Shown in pieces: positions 55,640-64,000 of a stretch of 64,000 bases of DNA. The notes below the pieces were generated by a model. The model saw nothing but the letters and a program-made list of their open reading frames with translations. It did not search any database and was not told the DNA's origin. The stretch spans positions 29,077,315-29,141,314 of the forward strand of contig OX463845.1 in the NCBI GenBank assembly GCA_949825065.1, written 5' to 3'. Both the position numbers and the translations under genes were made by a program. The stretch comes from Odontocerum albicorne (lineage: Eukaryota > Arthropoda > Insecta > Trichoptera > Odontoceridae). Positions within the stretch are counted from its first letter, which is position 1; every line of letters starts with the position of its first letter.

Positions 55640-55841
55640 AAAATGAAAATTGTACTTCCCGTTCTTGAAAGGTTTTGCGTCCGTATCCCTAGATTTGGCA
55701 GCCCTGTATGTTGTATCATGCAGCTCCCCACATAACGAATTGAGAGAACATCAGTTGACTACAATGTGGTCGGTAGTCTCATTATTTCTGTTAAGCGTAC
55801 GAGTATACCAAAGTGTTTGTAATAAGGAGAAACTAAGTTAG
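55640..55841 (+). other. Coding-like frame before a tandem repeat
   Basis: The plus frame contains FASVSLDLAALYVVSCSSP, HNELREHQLTTMWSVV and SLFLLSVRVYQ. Composition is coding-like with a hydrophobic stretch. An acceptor-like 'cccgttcttgaaag' precedes it. Its end overlaps the first unit of the 107-bp repeat and has an octamer insertion. Not recognised. Confidence 0.25.
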
Positions 55842-56350
55842 GGCATATACTAGGTATCTGTCTATAATTTCCCATGCACCCGCACCGCACGTAAATCTGT
55901 TATTTAAGTGTACACCCACGTTTCTTCAATAAGGAGAAACTAAGTTAGACCATACGCCAGTTATCTGTATGTATGTTTCTGCATGCACCCACACCACACC
56001 TGAATCTGTTAAGTGTACACCAAAGATTCTTCAATAAGGAGAACTAAGTTGGATCATACACATACACAGTACTCTCTCTTTATGTTTCCACATGCACCCG
56101 TACCACACCTGTATATAATAGTACATCAAAGTTTCTTCAATAAGGTGAAACTAAGTTGGATCATACACATACACAGTACTCTCTCTTTATGTTTCCACAT
56201 GCACCCGTACCACACCTGTATATAAATAACAGTACATCAAAGTTTCTTCAATAAGGAGAAACTAAGTTGGATCATACATTAGTTTTATATCTGTATGATC
56301 TCACATTAATTCACGCCGCACCTGAATCTGTAAATTGTCACCAAAGTTTA
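55790..56350 (+). repeat. Five tandem units of 102-111 bp
   Basis: 'aataaggagaaactaagtt' at 55821, 55928, 56030, 56139 and 56250. Units also share 'gcacccgtaccacacctg' and 'ttaagtgtacaccaaag'. Confidence 0.9.
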
Positions 56351-56382
56351 TTCTATAATATCGTACTTGCCGTTGTCTACAG

Positions 56383-56553
56383 TTCCCACCGTCTGATGCG
56401 AGTCTGTCCATGCTCTGGCAGTTAGCCAAAAGGGACGTTGAGATTTCAGACGTTGATGTGATGGCTCGTTTAACTCTTAGTGGATCGATAGTCCCATATT
56501 TCGAGACAACTTTCTATACAACTTCGCACCGCAGGTGTGGGGTTTTAAAATAA
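56383..56553 (+). CDS. Candidate terminal exon
   Basis: After a good acceptor ('acttgccgttgtctacag', ending 56382) a frame with no ATG requirement runs 56 codons to TAA: FPPSDASLSMLWQLAKRD, VEISDVDVMARLTLSGSIV, PYFETTFYTTSHRRCGVLK. The other two plus frames stop early. Base composition is far less AT-rich than the surroundings. The family is not recognised. The minus strand is partly open too, so a decayed LINE segment is an alternative. Confidence 0.35.
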   Translation, partial: FPPSDASLSMLWQLAKRDVEISDVDVMARLTLSGSIVPYFETTFYTTSHRRCGVLK

Positions 56554-56559
56554 GTTAAA

Positions 56560-57750
56560 ATGTAAAAGTAATCAAATCGTATTTATGATAACTAACCTTT
56601 GGGAGAATATAGAGAATAACATGATAATGAAGAAAACATTTTCTAGGTGTTTAAAAAAGGCATTTATATAAACTTATTTTTTTCTTGTTGCAATAGATTC
56701 ATGATTTTTTCCTGCATTATTCCTGGTATGTGGAGTGCCAGCTTTCATTCATCTCTTTCAAGGTCTGCTTTGTGGTCAACTTTCTATGGGGCAGACATCT
56801 TCTCTGCCTTCCACATCTTATGATTTCTTCGGTTTCCCACATTTTATTATTTATCATTCTCTCTCTGAGTGTTTTACCAGTTATAATACATAGTAAACCC
56901 TTAATGTCTGATGTTCCAAGGAATACAATCGTATCAACTCCAGTTTAATAATATAAATTATAATACAAATTATTACAAATACATGAATATCATTTGAAGA
57001 AGACAAAATTAATTAGCAAAAATTATACATATTGCCAAATCTTCTATCCAAAATAATAATAAACAAAAACATTAAATACGGTTTCACTATAATCAATTCC
57101 GCCTTGACACTTGAACCCGTAACCTTTCGTTCCGACAACAGGTGCAAGAGATTGAGGTATTTTTTTACAAAATATGTTTCTTCTTCTAATCGCTAAATTC
57201 GCAACAAATGTGGCTATAAATCTGGGGATTACACGAGATAGATGACACGAAGTTATTAGAGGATATTAAATAAATTTGTGGACATAGGTTAACATTTAAA
57301 CTTTAAGTCAGAGTTATATCATCAAATTATTTATTAGCATGTCTCAACAAAACTCATCAATTCATAAATCACGCACTTTTGTGATGTAAATTTGTTTCTA
57401 ATGAATTATAATTTAAGATGGTTTTGAGGATCAAGAATCTCATCCGTAACAATTGCTTTATATTTTTACTATTAAAGGAAAGAAATTACACCGTTTCTTA
57501 GCTCAATGTTTATTATGTTGCTCAACTGTTTATTGTGTTGCTACTTAGCATCCCTGTTGATCTGACCTTCAGTGCAGAGCTCACTGATTGAAGTGAGTGT
57601 GCAGTCGTCTAGGTGCATACTTTATTAGATAAAACAAAAATAATGTGAAAATCGATTGTCTTTTGAAAATATATTTTTTTACCCTGTGTTAAGGTGAAAT
57701 CGCATAAAAAGAAAACGCTTAAACCGGGGAAAAGGTATACTTACGTAAAT
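56560..57750. other. No gene seen
   Basis: AT-rich. 57105-57150 has a tRNA-like 'acttgaacccgtaacctt' (reverse B box), perhaps a SINE remnant. Confidence 0.4.
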
Positions 57751-57754
57751 AAAT

Positions 57755-57860
57755 ACAAACCATCACGTCGTTACCTTTCGCCACAGATGACAAAACACTG
57801 TACTCTCCATCACGACATATGATACTTCCTTCGCATTTTCTATTTTACTTATTTTTCATT
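57755..57860 (-). mobile_element. Possible LINE-A 3' stub
   Basis: 'aaaccatcacgtcgttacct' and 'atgatacttccttcgcattt' are weakly similar to the LINE-A terminus on the minus strand. Confidence 0.3.
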
Positions 57861-58030
57861 TCCACGTGTTACAACTACACACCATTATGCCACTAAAATA
57901 CTGGTGTGATCCACTACTAAACATAATTGACATTGTTTGGTTCAAGTATGTGTATGTACTTGGGTTACCTTTTTTCCTATGACACTTCATCGATTTACTG
58001 TTATAAACAGCATTGACAACAATATTGTAT

Positions 58031-58165
58031 TATGTTATTTTACACTTCCGTTGTATACAGTAATACCTGGCGAGATTATCGTCATCTATCGTCAACGATA
58101 TCTTAAGTGAAAATCAAACTAAAACTATTTTTAAAGTTAACTGAGTTTCAACGGAAATCGAACCC
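58031..58165 (-). mobile_element. SINE-A, partial
   Basis: Tail 'acacttccgttgtatacagt', middle 'cttaagtgaaaatcaaact' and B box 'ggaaatcgaaccc'. The head is lost. Confidence 0.7.
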
Positions 58166-58530
58166 GTTTTTATAATTAATTAGAATTAAAGATCTTTATG
58201 GTGTTATTGGTGGTATCTTGAATAAGATTTCAGCAGAAATTGAGCCCGGTACCTCCAAATTGGTTGGCAAATACGCAAAACTACTAACTGGTATGGACTC
58301 AACAAAAATGTATACATTGGTAATAATTTTTTATTTGTAATCAACATATATTATATGTTATGTTATCCCTTCAGTTTATATCTGGTCACATTTTGCTCTT
58401 CTAAATTTGGTTTAAATTGGCTAAGTTTGGTTGAATGCGTTCCTTTTTTCTGCTTAAATGTTATTAAATAAATTAGAAAATCCTTTCAAATCCAAATCCA
58501 AAATTATTCGTCAAAAAGAAAAAAAAACCA

Positions 58531-58712
58531 AAGCCTTTTATCATAAGGTACTCGTAACGAGTGTACATTGGTGATGTTGGTAGCAACGCACCAATTTCAC
58601 TAAATATAATTTCACTAAAAAAAAAAACGAAAGCCTTTTATCATAAGGTACTCGTAACGAGTGTACATTGGTGATGTTGGTAGCAACGCACCAATTTCAC
58701 TCAATATAATAT
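58531..58712 (+). repeat. 100-bp tandem duplication containing the octamer
   Basis: 'aagccttttatcataaggta' starts at 58531 and 58631. Both copies hold TACTCGTA followed by ACGAGT, so ACTCGT-A-ACGAGT forms a small inverted repeat. Confidence 0.95.
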
Positions 58713-58794
58713 ATAATGTATTATTACACTTTTGTTATATATTACCATATAATAATGAATATCTTATAATCAATCAAAAATAAACCGAAAATAA

Positions 58795-59092
58795 TTTAAA
58801 CAAAATTGCAATCCCAATCTGGACCAGCGTCTTACCAACTAGGTAGCGGGGGAATGCTGTATTCTGTAAACAAATATTAACTTAAAAATAAAATTTTAGT
58901 TCTTTGTTTTATTATATTTTATAGTATTCTATGGGTAGTTCTCATAAATGTCTATTCAATCAAGTCATTGTATTGTATAACGTATTTTTGTATAAAGTAC
59001 TACCTGGCAGAGTTTTCTGATACGTGACAACCTCTTACAGCCAACCAGTAAGATATTAAAGGAACCTGAAGGGAAACCCAGACTGACACCGT
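58795..59092 (-). mobile_element. Two SINE-A fragments
   Basis: 58795-58856 is a head ('cgtcttaccaactaggtagc'); 58971-59092 is a tail with 'gcagagttttctgatacgtg' and 'gaagggaaacccagactga'. The pieces are in the reverse of the order expected for one minus-strand copy, so they are two fragments. Confidence 0.5.
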
Positions 59093-59447
59093 ATTTATTG
59101 TATAAAATTAATTTCTTTATTTTATATTTGATACATGTTTAACCCAATTACATTAAATAAAATGCATAATGTAAAAAAAATCAAAAGAAAAAAAAATAAT
59201 ACTTACTTACTAATAAGAACATTGATTACTCATGCTTCTCTGTGAAATTACTCAATTATGCACACAAAATTTTTTGAGGAGATCAATCCTCAATTTATCA
59301 ACTGAGATATGTAAAATATCAATATCGGAAAGTCGTTCAACAAGGTTATTCCGTGTGCGAGTGGTGACGCTTTTAATAGTTCAGTTCGTGAATATGGCAC
59401 CGAAAACAATCATAATTCACAATGGCGTAAATAATTGTCAGGTATAT

Positions 59448-59515
59448 TAAACAAATCGGGTATCAAACCCGCAACTTCCGGGTTGGAAGACAGATGTCGT
59501 GCCATGACTATCATC
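59448..59515 (-). mobile_element. SINE-A head fragment
   Basis: 'gggtatcaaacccgcaactt' and 'ccgggttggaagacagatgt' are the reverse complement of the B-box half of the SINE-A head. Confidence 0.6.
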
Positions 59516-59659
59516 AAAAGCTTTTCTTTCTAATGTCATGTAATCAGCCGCCATCAACTTTAGTTTATTGATTAATATCTGCAGTCGTTAAACTTGGTAA
59601 CTACCGTTTTTCGAACTCACTAGTTTTATTGTTTCAAGTATGTGCATGTCTTATTTCAG

Positions 59660-59740
59660 AGAAGACACGGCACGTTGACGGGTATGACCGATTGAACCAC
59701 CTTACAATTCCCACAAGAAAAGAGACGTGGAGGAAAGCTT
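59660..59740 (+). CDS. Candidate internal exon (+)
   Basis: 81 nt between a strong acceptor (catgtcttatttcag) and a consensus donor (gtaagt). One frame is open and reads KTRHVDGYDRLNHL, then TIPTRKETWRKA, with phase 1 at both ends. The RLxxLxxPTR...TWRK pattern loosely resembles the short repeats of THEG-type testis proteins, which is a weak similarity. The minus strand of the same bases is also open and could be the last exon of the minus-strand candidate gene at 59870-60163, so only one of the two readings is likely. Confidence 0.35.
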
Positions 59741-59869
59741 GTAAGTAACATAGTTTCGAGATAAAAAGATCATCTTAAAATATCACCTCAACTTAATCCT
59801 TCAACAATTGTATAATATAAAGGGCCTTTAAAATAATACACTTAAGAATCATTAAAGCAAAACGCTTAC

Positions 59870-59969
59870 CTGGCCGCCTAAGCCACTTTATTTCTGAAAC
59901 ACGTTTGTGCAGGTGTTCAGCCGACATTGTGTCGCCAAAGCTTAAAGGTCCACACAGACTCTTCACATG
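59870..59969 (-). CDS. Candidate exon B of a minus-strand gene
   Basis: 100 nt between an acceptor with a long pyrimidine tract (ctttttttctttgtgcc, then aactcaag) and a consensus donor CAG/gtaagc. The frame runs HVKSLCGPLSFGDTMSAEH, LHKRVSEIKWLRRP, and the ATG inside (59927, context CACAATGT) could itself be the start. Phase 0 at the 5' end fits exon A, and phase 1 at the 3' end. Family unknown. Confidence 0.4.
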
Positions 59970-60092
59970 CTTGAGTTAAGCAGTAAGGCACAAAGAAAAA
60001 AAGTATAAATTTAAACATGTTACTTAAAACATTACTTTTAAAAATATTTTTATATTTCTTATAAGTTGGTTATATGTCACGATCCAGCTCAC

Positions 60093-60163
60093 CTGGTGGA
60101 ATTTGAATGAATCACGAACAGTTCGTCTTTGGCGCCGGTATTCAAGAAACACAATAAAATGAA
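60093..60163 (-). CDS. Candidate exon A of a minus-strand gene
   Basis: 71 nt, acceptor gagattttcag, donor CCAG/gtgagc. The frame compatible with exon B reads HFIVFLEYRRQRRTVRDSFK then FHQ. A second frame is also open. The intron to exon B is 123 bp, a common size in insects. Confidence 0.35.
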
Positions 60164-60169
60164 CTGAAA

Positions 60170-60800
60170 ATCTCACACAGTATATAAATTAGAACGATTA
60201 CTTCACCACACAAAGAGCTATTTTAATATTATATATAAAATATTTACTATATACGTCAATGTTAGCACTTTTTAGAAAATCCTCTTATTTATAGAATACT
60301 TCAAGTAAATAATTTTAATTACGTTCCTTGGAGTTTTATTATGCATTACGGAAAAGAAATTAGTAATTTTATCTGATTTCATTAATATATTAGCATTCTG
60401 AGATTTTTAGAATCGTTTTCTATTTATTAATGTAAATATTTTTATATTTAATAAACTTAAGTTGAAACCAGATTTTAAACGCTGTTTATATGTATATATA
60501 CTTCATGTATCGTTTGTTGTTCTCTGTAGTAATTATTTAAATAATATATTTTTTTCTAGTCTTTAGTTGGTTTGGCGCCACATGATTAGCCTTTGAATAT
60601 TTATTCCTGTTATTACTATGTAAGTAAACGGTGAAATAATTTAATAGATTTACATGCTGTAACTTGCTTAACCAATCTAAATAATTCAACGTTTTTTTCC
60701 AGTAAATCAAAGTTTATTTTAAGTAGCTTTTATTTTTCATCCACAATGAAATCTTCAAAAATGATTGTGCACAGTGGAGTGCTAGTACAACATTGTTTAT
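60170..60800. other. No gene seen
   Basis: AT-rich, no frame or repeat of note. Would be the upstream region of the minus-strand candidate gene. Confidence 0.45.
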
Positions 60801-60804
60801 TTAA

Positions 60805-60990
60805 CACATCATTGTATTACAACTTGGTAGACTTATTGCCAGTTGGAAATCTATTCCAACCATCCATACATAAAGGAATTTACATGGTCGAAACAAACAT
60901 TCATATCATTATTTATTTATGCTAAATTTATGAACAATACACATAATAAAAATAAAAGTGAGATATTATCAATCAAAGAAATATGGGAAG
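60805..60990 (-). mobile_element. LINE-C 3' end
   Basis: 'tggtagacttattgccagtt' tail at the left and 'aataaaagtgagatattatc' (3' UTR block as at 8 kb) at the right. Confidence 0.55.
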
Positions 60991-60999
60991 GATGCGAGA

Positions 61000-61412
61000 G
61001 ACAATGGAAAAATTGGGAATGAAACACGTCACATTCCAATTTGGGTCCATGGAAGTGAAGCATTGGCATTGAAAAGGATTGATAAGAGAATAATAAATGT
61101 GGTAACAATACAGACCTTAAGTAAAATATCAGGTATTACAATGTTTGACAGAGTAAGAAATTGTCATTAAAATGATACATGTCAGAGACGGCCGTAATAT
61201 GTAAAAAAATAAATGCAGAGCGAGGAAAAGCTGGAAGCAGATAGTTGAAGAGTTAAAGGTAAGGTAAGAAGTATGATAAACAGGAGAGCATGTATGACGA
61301 GATATATAGATGTGGGCATGCGAAAATTGTATACATGAATAGAAAGGCTTGGATATGTGTCCTCTCTACCTATTCTTAAAGGGACATGACGTGATAGTAT
61401 GTATATATGAGA
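61000..61412 (+). mobile_element. LINE-A fragment
   Basis: 'gggtccatggaagtgaagca' (YGSEA-like), 'aataaatgtggtaacaatac' (INVV), ITMFDRVRN, then 'aaagctggaagcagatagtt' and the terminus 'cctctctacctattcttaaa' and 'catgacgtgatagtatgtat'. Several frameshifts. Confidence 0.65.
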
Positions 61413-61448
61413 CAATAAATTTACTATCCTAATAATTTATTCCAATAA

Positions 61449-61567
61449 AATGGTACATAAATCAAATTAAGACTGCAGCGGGATCTTCTTTGGTATCAAG
61501 ACTCAGCTTAGCTCGAAGAAGAATCTTTGATAATGTTGATGCAGTTAATGGACACGAAGATGTTTAG
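61449..61567 (+). other. Short coding-like frame
   Basis: WYINQIKTAAGSSLVSRLS, then LARRRIFDNVDAVNGHEDV and a stop. Composition is coding-like, but no acceptor is evident. Not recognised. Confidence 0.25.
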
Positions 61568-62171
61568 TGATTAGATAAGAACGAAAAAGAAGTTGAAATA
61601 TGTTTTAGTCTTCCAATAACCCATTTGTTTCGCTGTAGCAACACATTACTTAAAAATGTATTATATATTATATTTATTAACGTTATTATTATATTTTAAT
61701 GTAACTTGCATTTAAATGCACTTATTACAGAATCATGAATTTTAATGATTTTTTTCTGACAAATTATTTTCAACAATCTAATAAATGGTCACAATAGAGT
61801 TTTGAAATCTCGACTACCTTGATTTCAAGATTGAATCCGTTTATCGAAAACGTCAAAAAACTTGTCCTGATAATCTGCATGTGTATATAAATCGATCTCG
61901 CTCCAATAAATCTAATGCACTTCTAATGTGCAATCAATGCGCTTAATAATATACAAATTTGAAAGTCTTACCATTTTTTTTTATTTGCTCTTGTAATTTG
62001 GTTCTTATGCACTTGCAACATACTCGTATATATTAAAAAAATGGTTAAACACCTTGAATCATATGACATGTTGACGTGCCAACTATTTCTTGTAAATCGC
62101 ATTGTATCATTCCAGATAGTCGCAGTTACGTTTTATGGCCGGAATGGTTATTTTCCACTATTTTTTTAGTA

Positions 62172-62552
62172 CATGGTTTTGACACGGTACAACAATTGTA
62201 AAGCATTGGACTTCTGTGCGGAAAGTCGCCGGTTCGAGTCACGCACTGTGCTACTTCGCTCGAATGATAGAGGCATTTTTTTTCGCCAAGTATTGAGTGG
62301 TATAAGGATACCTATGATTTCGATTATAAATATTATTTAAAAAAAAACTGTCGGTGTACTCCGATCATCTCATTTCCGTGTGCCATCGGATTCAGTATCG
62401 CAATGTGTCCGGTAAGTTTGCTGGAATGCAATGTCTCATTTACTTCACAACCAATCTACACGACACGACACACCTTCACTTTTCAACAGAATTGACATTG
62501 GAATAGCGAGGGGATCCTTCACTTCGAGCCCCAACAACGACGACATCTGGTG
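62172..62552 (+). mobile_element. SINE-B copy
   Basis: Head with B box 'gccggttcgagtcacgc', middle 'gtcggtgtactccgatcatc' and 'gtgccatcggattcagta', 3' module 'gaatagcgaggggatccttc' and 'caacaacgacgacat'. 380 bp. Confidence 0.85.
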
Positions 62553-62559
62553 GGCTTGT

Positions 62560-63290
62560 GTTATACATATTTTTCTCTAACCAACCAGCTCATCTTATTA
62601 ACTGTTTTAATCCATGACAGATTTTTAAAAATATATTCCTTTAAATTTGAGTAAAAAATAAATAAATAACCAATCTCTATAAATAAGGAAAGGGACTCAT
62701 TCAATGATAAACAAGTGAAACAAAGTATAATTAGAATGAAAGGATATTTTGAGTAATATATTTTTTCCAATTTTCTCTTAAACGTAAATAAGGAAGGTTC
62801 ACATCAGATAAATCTTGGAAGATCTTTGCGCCGAGTTAATCGCAAATGACGATCTGTAAAATGTAGTTTTTGGTACGCAAAGAAGCCACATCCTGATCGA
62901 AGAAAACGGCCGTGTTCTGAAAGAAACGTGATGGTTTTGCGAAGATGTGATGGAAAATTGGAATTGTTAAGCATGCAAAGTAATGTTGACAGAACGTGCA
63001 CTATACCATATTCTCAATTCTCCTAGACGCTGATGTATAGATTGTGCCAATAGCATATTTTGCTGGGTCAATACTCCATTTCATGGGTGAGTTCCAACTG
63101 TCTCGCTGGTCAAGCAGTAATCACCATCAGTTATTTTTTACTGTGCAGTATTCTTCGGACCATGTGTCCGAAGAATCGCAGTGTTAATTGGTTTTACCAG
63201 TGCACCGCTCTTCTTTTTTTACGTCATTCTTTTACTGGAATCCACTTTCAACTAATATTAGACTCGCTCCGTCATTGGCATGTAGAATAA
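62560..63290 (-). mobile_element. Non-LTR retrotransposon C-terminal remnant
   Basis: Minus frames in order: MKWSIDPAKYAIGTIYTSA (about 63020-63090), LRKTITFLSEHGRFLRSG and LRLTRRKDLPRFI (62804-63001), then FTFKRKLEKIYYSKYPF (about 62740-62800). This fits the AAYAIxxI...LP..I...FKxxLKxYL order of Jockey/CR1-type C-termini. Frameshifted and dead. A hairpin with 11-nt arms lies at 63150-63176. Confidence 0.5.
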
Positions 63291-63458
63291 ACTCTTAATT
63301 TTATGCCAGTTATGTTACATGCTTCATTCCCAATTTTCCTTTCCTCTCAACCATGCTATTATTTTTCTTTGGACTGGTTGTTATTTATATTGTTCATGAA
63401 TTTTGTACAAATTAATTACAATTTGAAGAATCTTTGCGACCATATAACTTTCTTAATT

Positions 63459-63515
63459 GACATTGTCTGGTAAGTTGGAAGAGATTGCCATCTGGAAATA
63501 TCCCCGCCCGATTGC
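63459..63515 (+). mobile_element. SINE-A/LINE-C tail fragment
   Basis: 'gtctggtaagttggaagaga' and 'ttgccatctggaaatatccc'. Confidence 0.55.
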
Positions 63516-63770
63516 TATTGGGAACATCTTGGAAAATTTACCGCTTTTTCCTAATATACAATATAAGATACACCCTTGCTTCACACCCTTTTTACTATAG
63601 AAAACACGCCATAAAATATACATATTATTGATTGGTTTTACTGTCGAACTTGTTATTATTTTAATTAATGGTTAAAATAGTGCTAAGAACCTGGCTAACA
63701 TAAATACTTGAAGCGCTCATGGAGTGACATGAATCACAAAATAGCATTAGAAAACTTTCTAGTTGTTTCA

Positions 63771-63998
63771 TTTCTTGTATTGTATTGTACACCACTTTTT
63801 TGTACAACCTGGCGATATTGTCGTGTGGAAATCTCTTTCAACCACCCAGAAAGATGACAAGAGATCTTAAGTGAAAACCAGACTGGATTATTTTATGATA
63901 TAAATTGGGTTGCATCTGGAATCAAATTAGCAACCACCAGATTGGAAAACTTACGGAAGACCACTAGGCGTCTTACCAACTAGGCTACTGAGATTTAA
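63771..63998 (-). mobile_element. SINE-A copy
   Basis: Full length at the window edge. Tail 'tgtacaacctggcgatattg', 'ccttaagtga'-like middle ('tcttaagtgaaaaccagact') and head 'cgtcttaccaactaggctac'. Confidence 0.8.
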
Positions 63999-64000
63999 AA

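Overview
This window looks like a piece of an AT-rich animal nuclear genome, almost certainly arthropod and most probably insect. The evidence is one canonical nuclear tRNA-Arg(ACG) gene with a poly-T terminator, mariner-type (D,D34D) transposons, tRNA-derived SINEs, and debris of several non-LTR retrotransposon clades typical of insects. The repeat style (SINE tails reading 'GGAAGAGATTGCC...GGCAATAA') resembles lepidopteran genomes, but the order cannot be settled from this sequence. No prokaryotic operon, CRISPR array or rRNA is present. There is no long host protein gene. Apart from the mariner transposase, all open frames are short.

Layout. 0-8 kb: LINE fragments, a deleted mariner derivative (716-1238), a 565-bp MITE (4639-5203), tRNA-SINEs and AT-rich tandem duplications. 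8-15 kb: a coding-like minus-strand exon candidate (9295-9478), LINE debris, a pogo-like terminus (about 12985-13062) and the tRNA-Arg gene (13646-13718). 15-24 kb: an internally deleted IS630/Tc1/mariner-type element (15932-16707), SINEs, CR1/Jockey-like LINE remnants in opposite orientations and a 41-bp satellite. 25.3-26.6 kb: a complete mariner (25299-26584) with matching 31-bp terminal repeats, TA target duplication and an uninterrupted transposase. 27-36 kb: the second copy of the 4.6-kb MITE, four kinds of local tandem repeat, tail-to-tail LINE fragments and a second SINE family. 36-45 kb: a 257-bp hairpin element inserted in a 33-bp tandem repeat, a 154-bp tandem array with a snap-back hairpin, RTE-like LINE remnants and a large palindromic element. 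45-64 kb: further LINE and SINE copies, a smaller relative of the palindrome, a second deleted mariner, a homogeneous 50-bp minisatellite and a few short exon-like frames with good splice sites (56.4, 59.7 and 59.9-60.2 kb).

How the parts work together. The SINE copies share their 3' tail with 3' ends of a LINE family that is also in the window, which fits a SINE/LINE parasite-partner pair. Two deleted mariner derivatives and the deleted IS630-type element keep terminal repeats but not function, so they would need a transposase supplied in trans. The most unusual signal is the octamer TACTCGTA/TACGAGTA, found 22 times. In five comparisons with repeat copies inside the window, the copy carrying it has exactly six extra bases at a TA. 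This looks like a footprint left repeatedly by one unidentified TA-targeting element.
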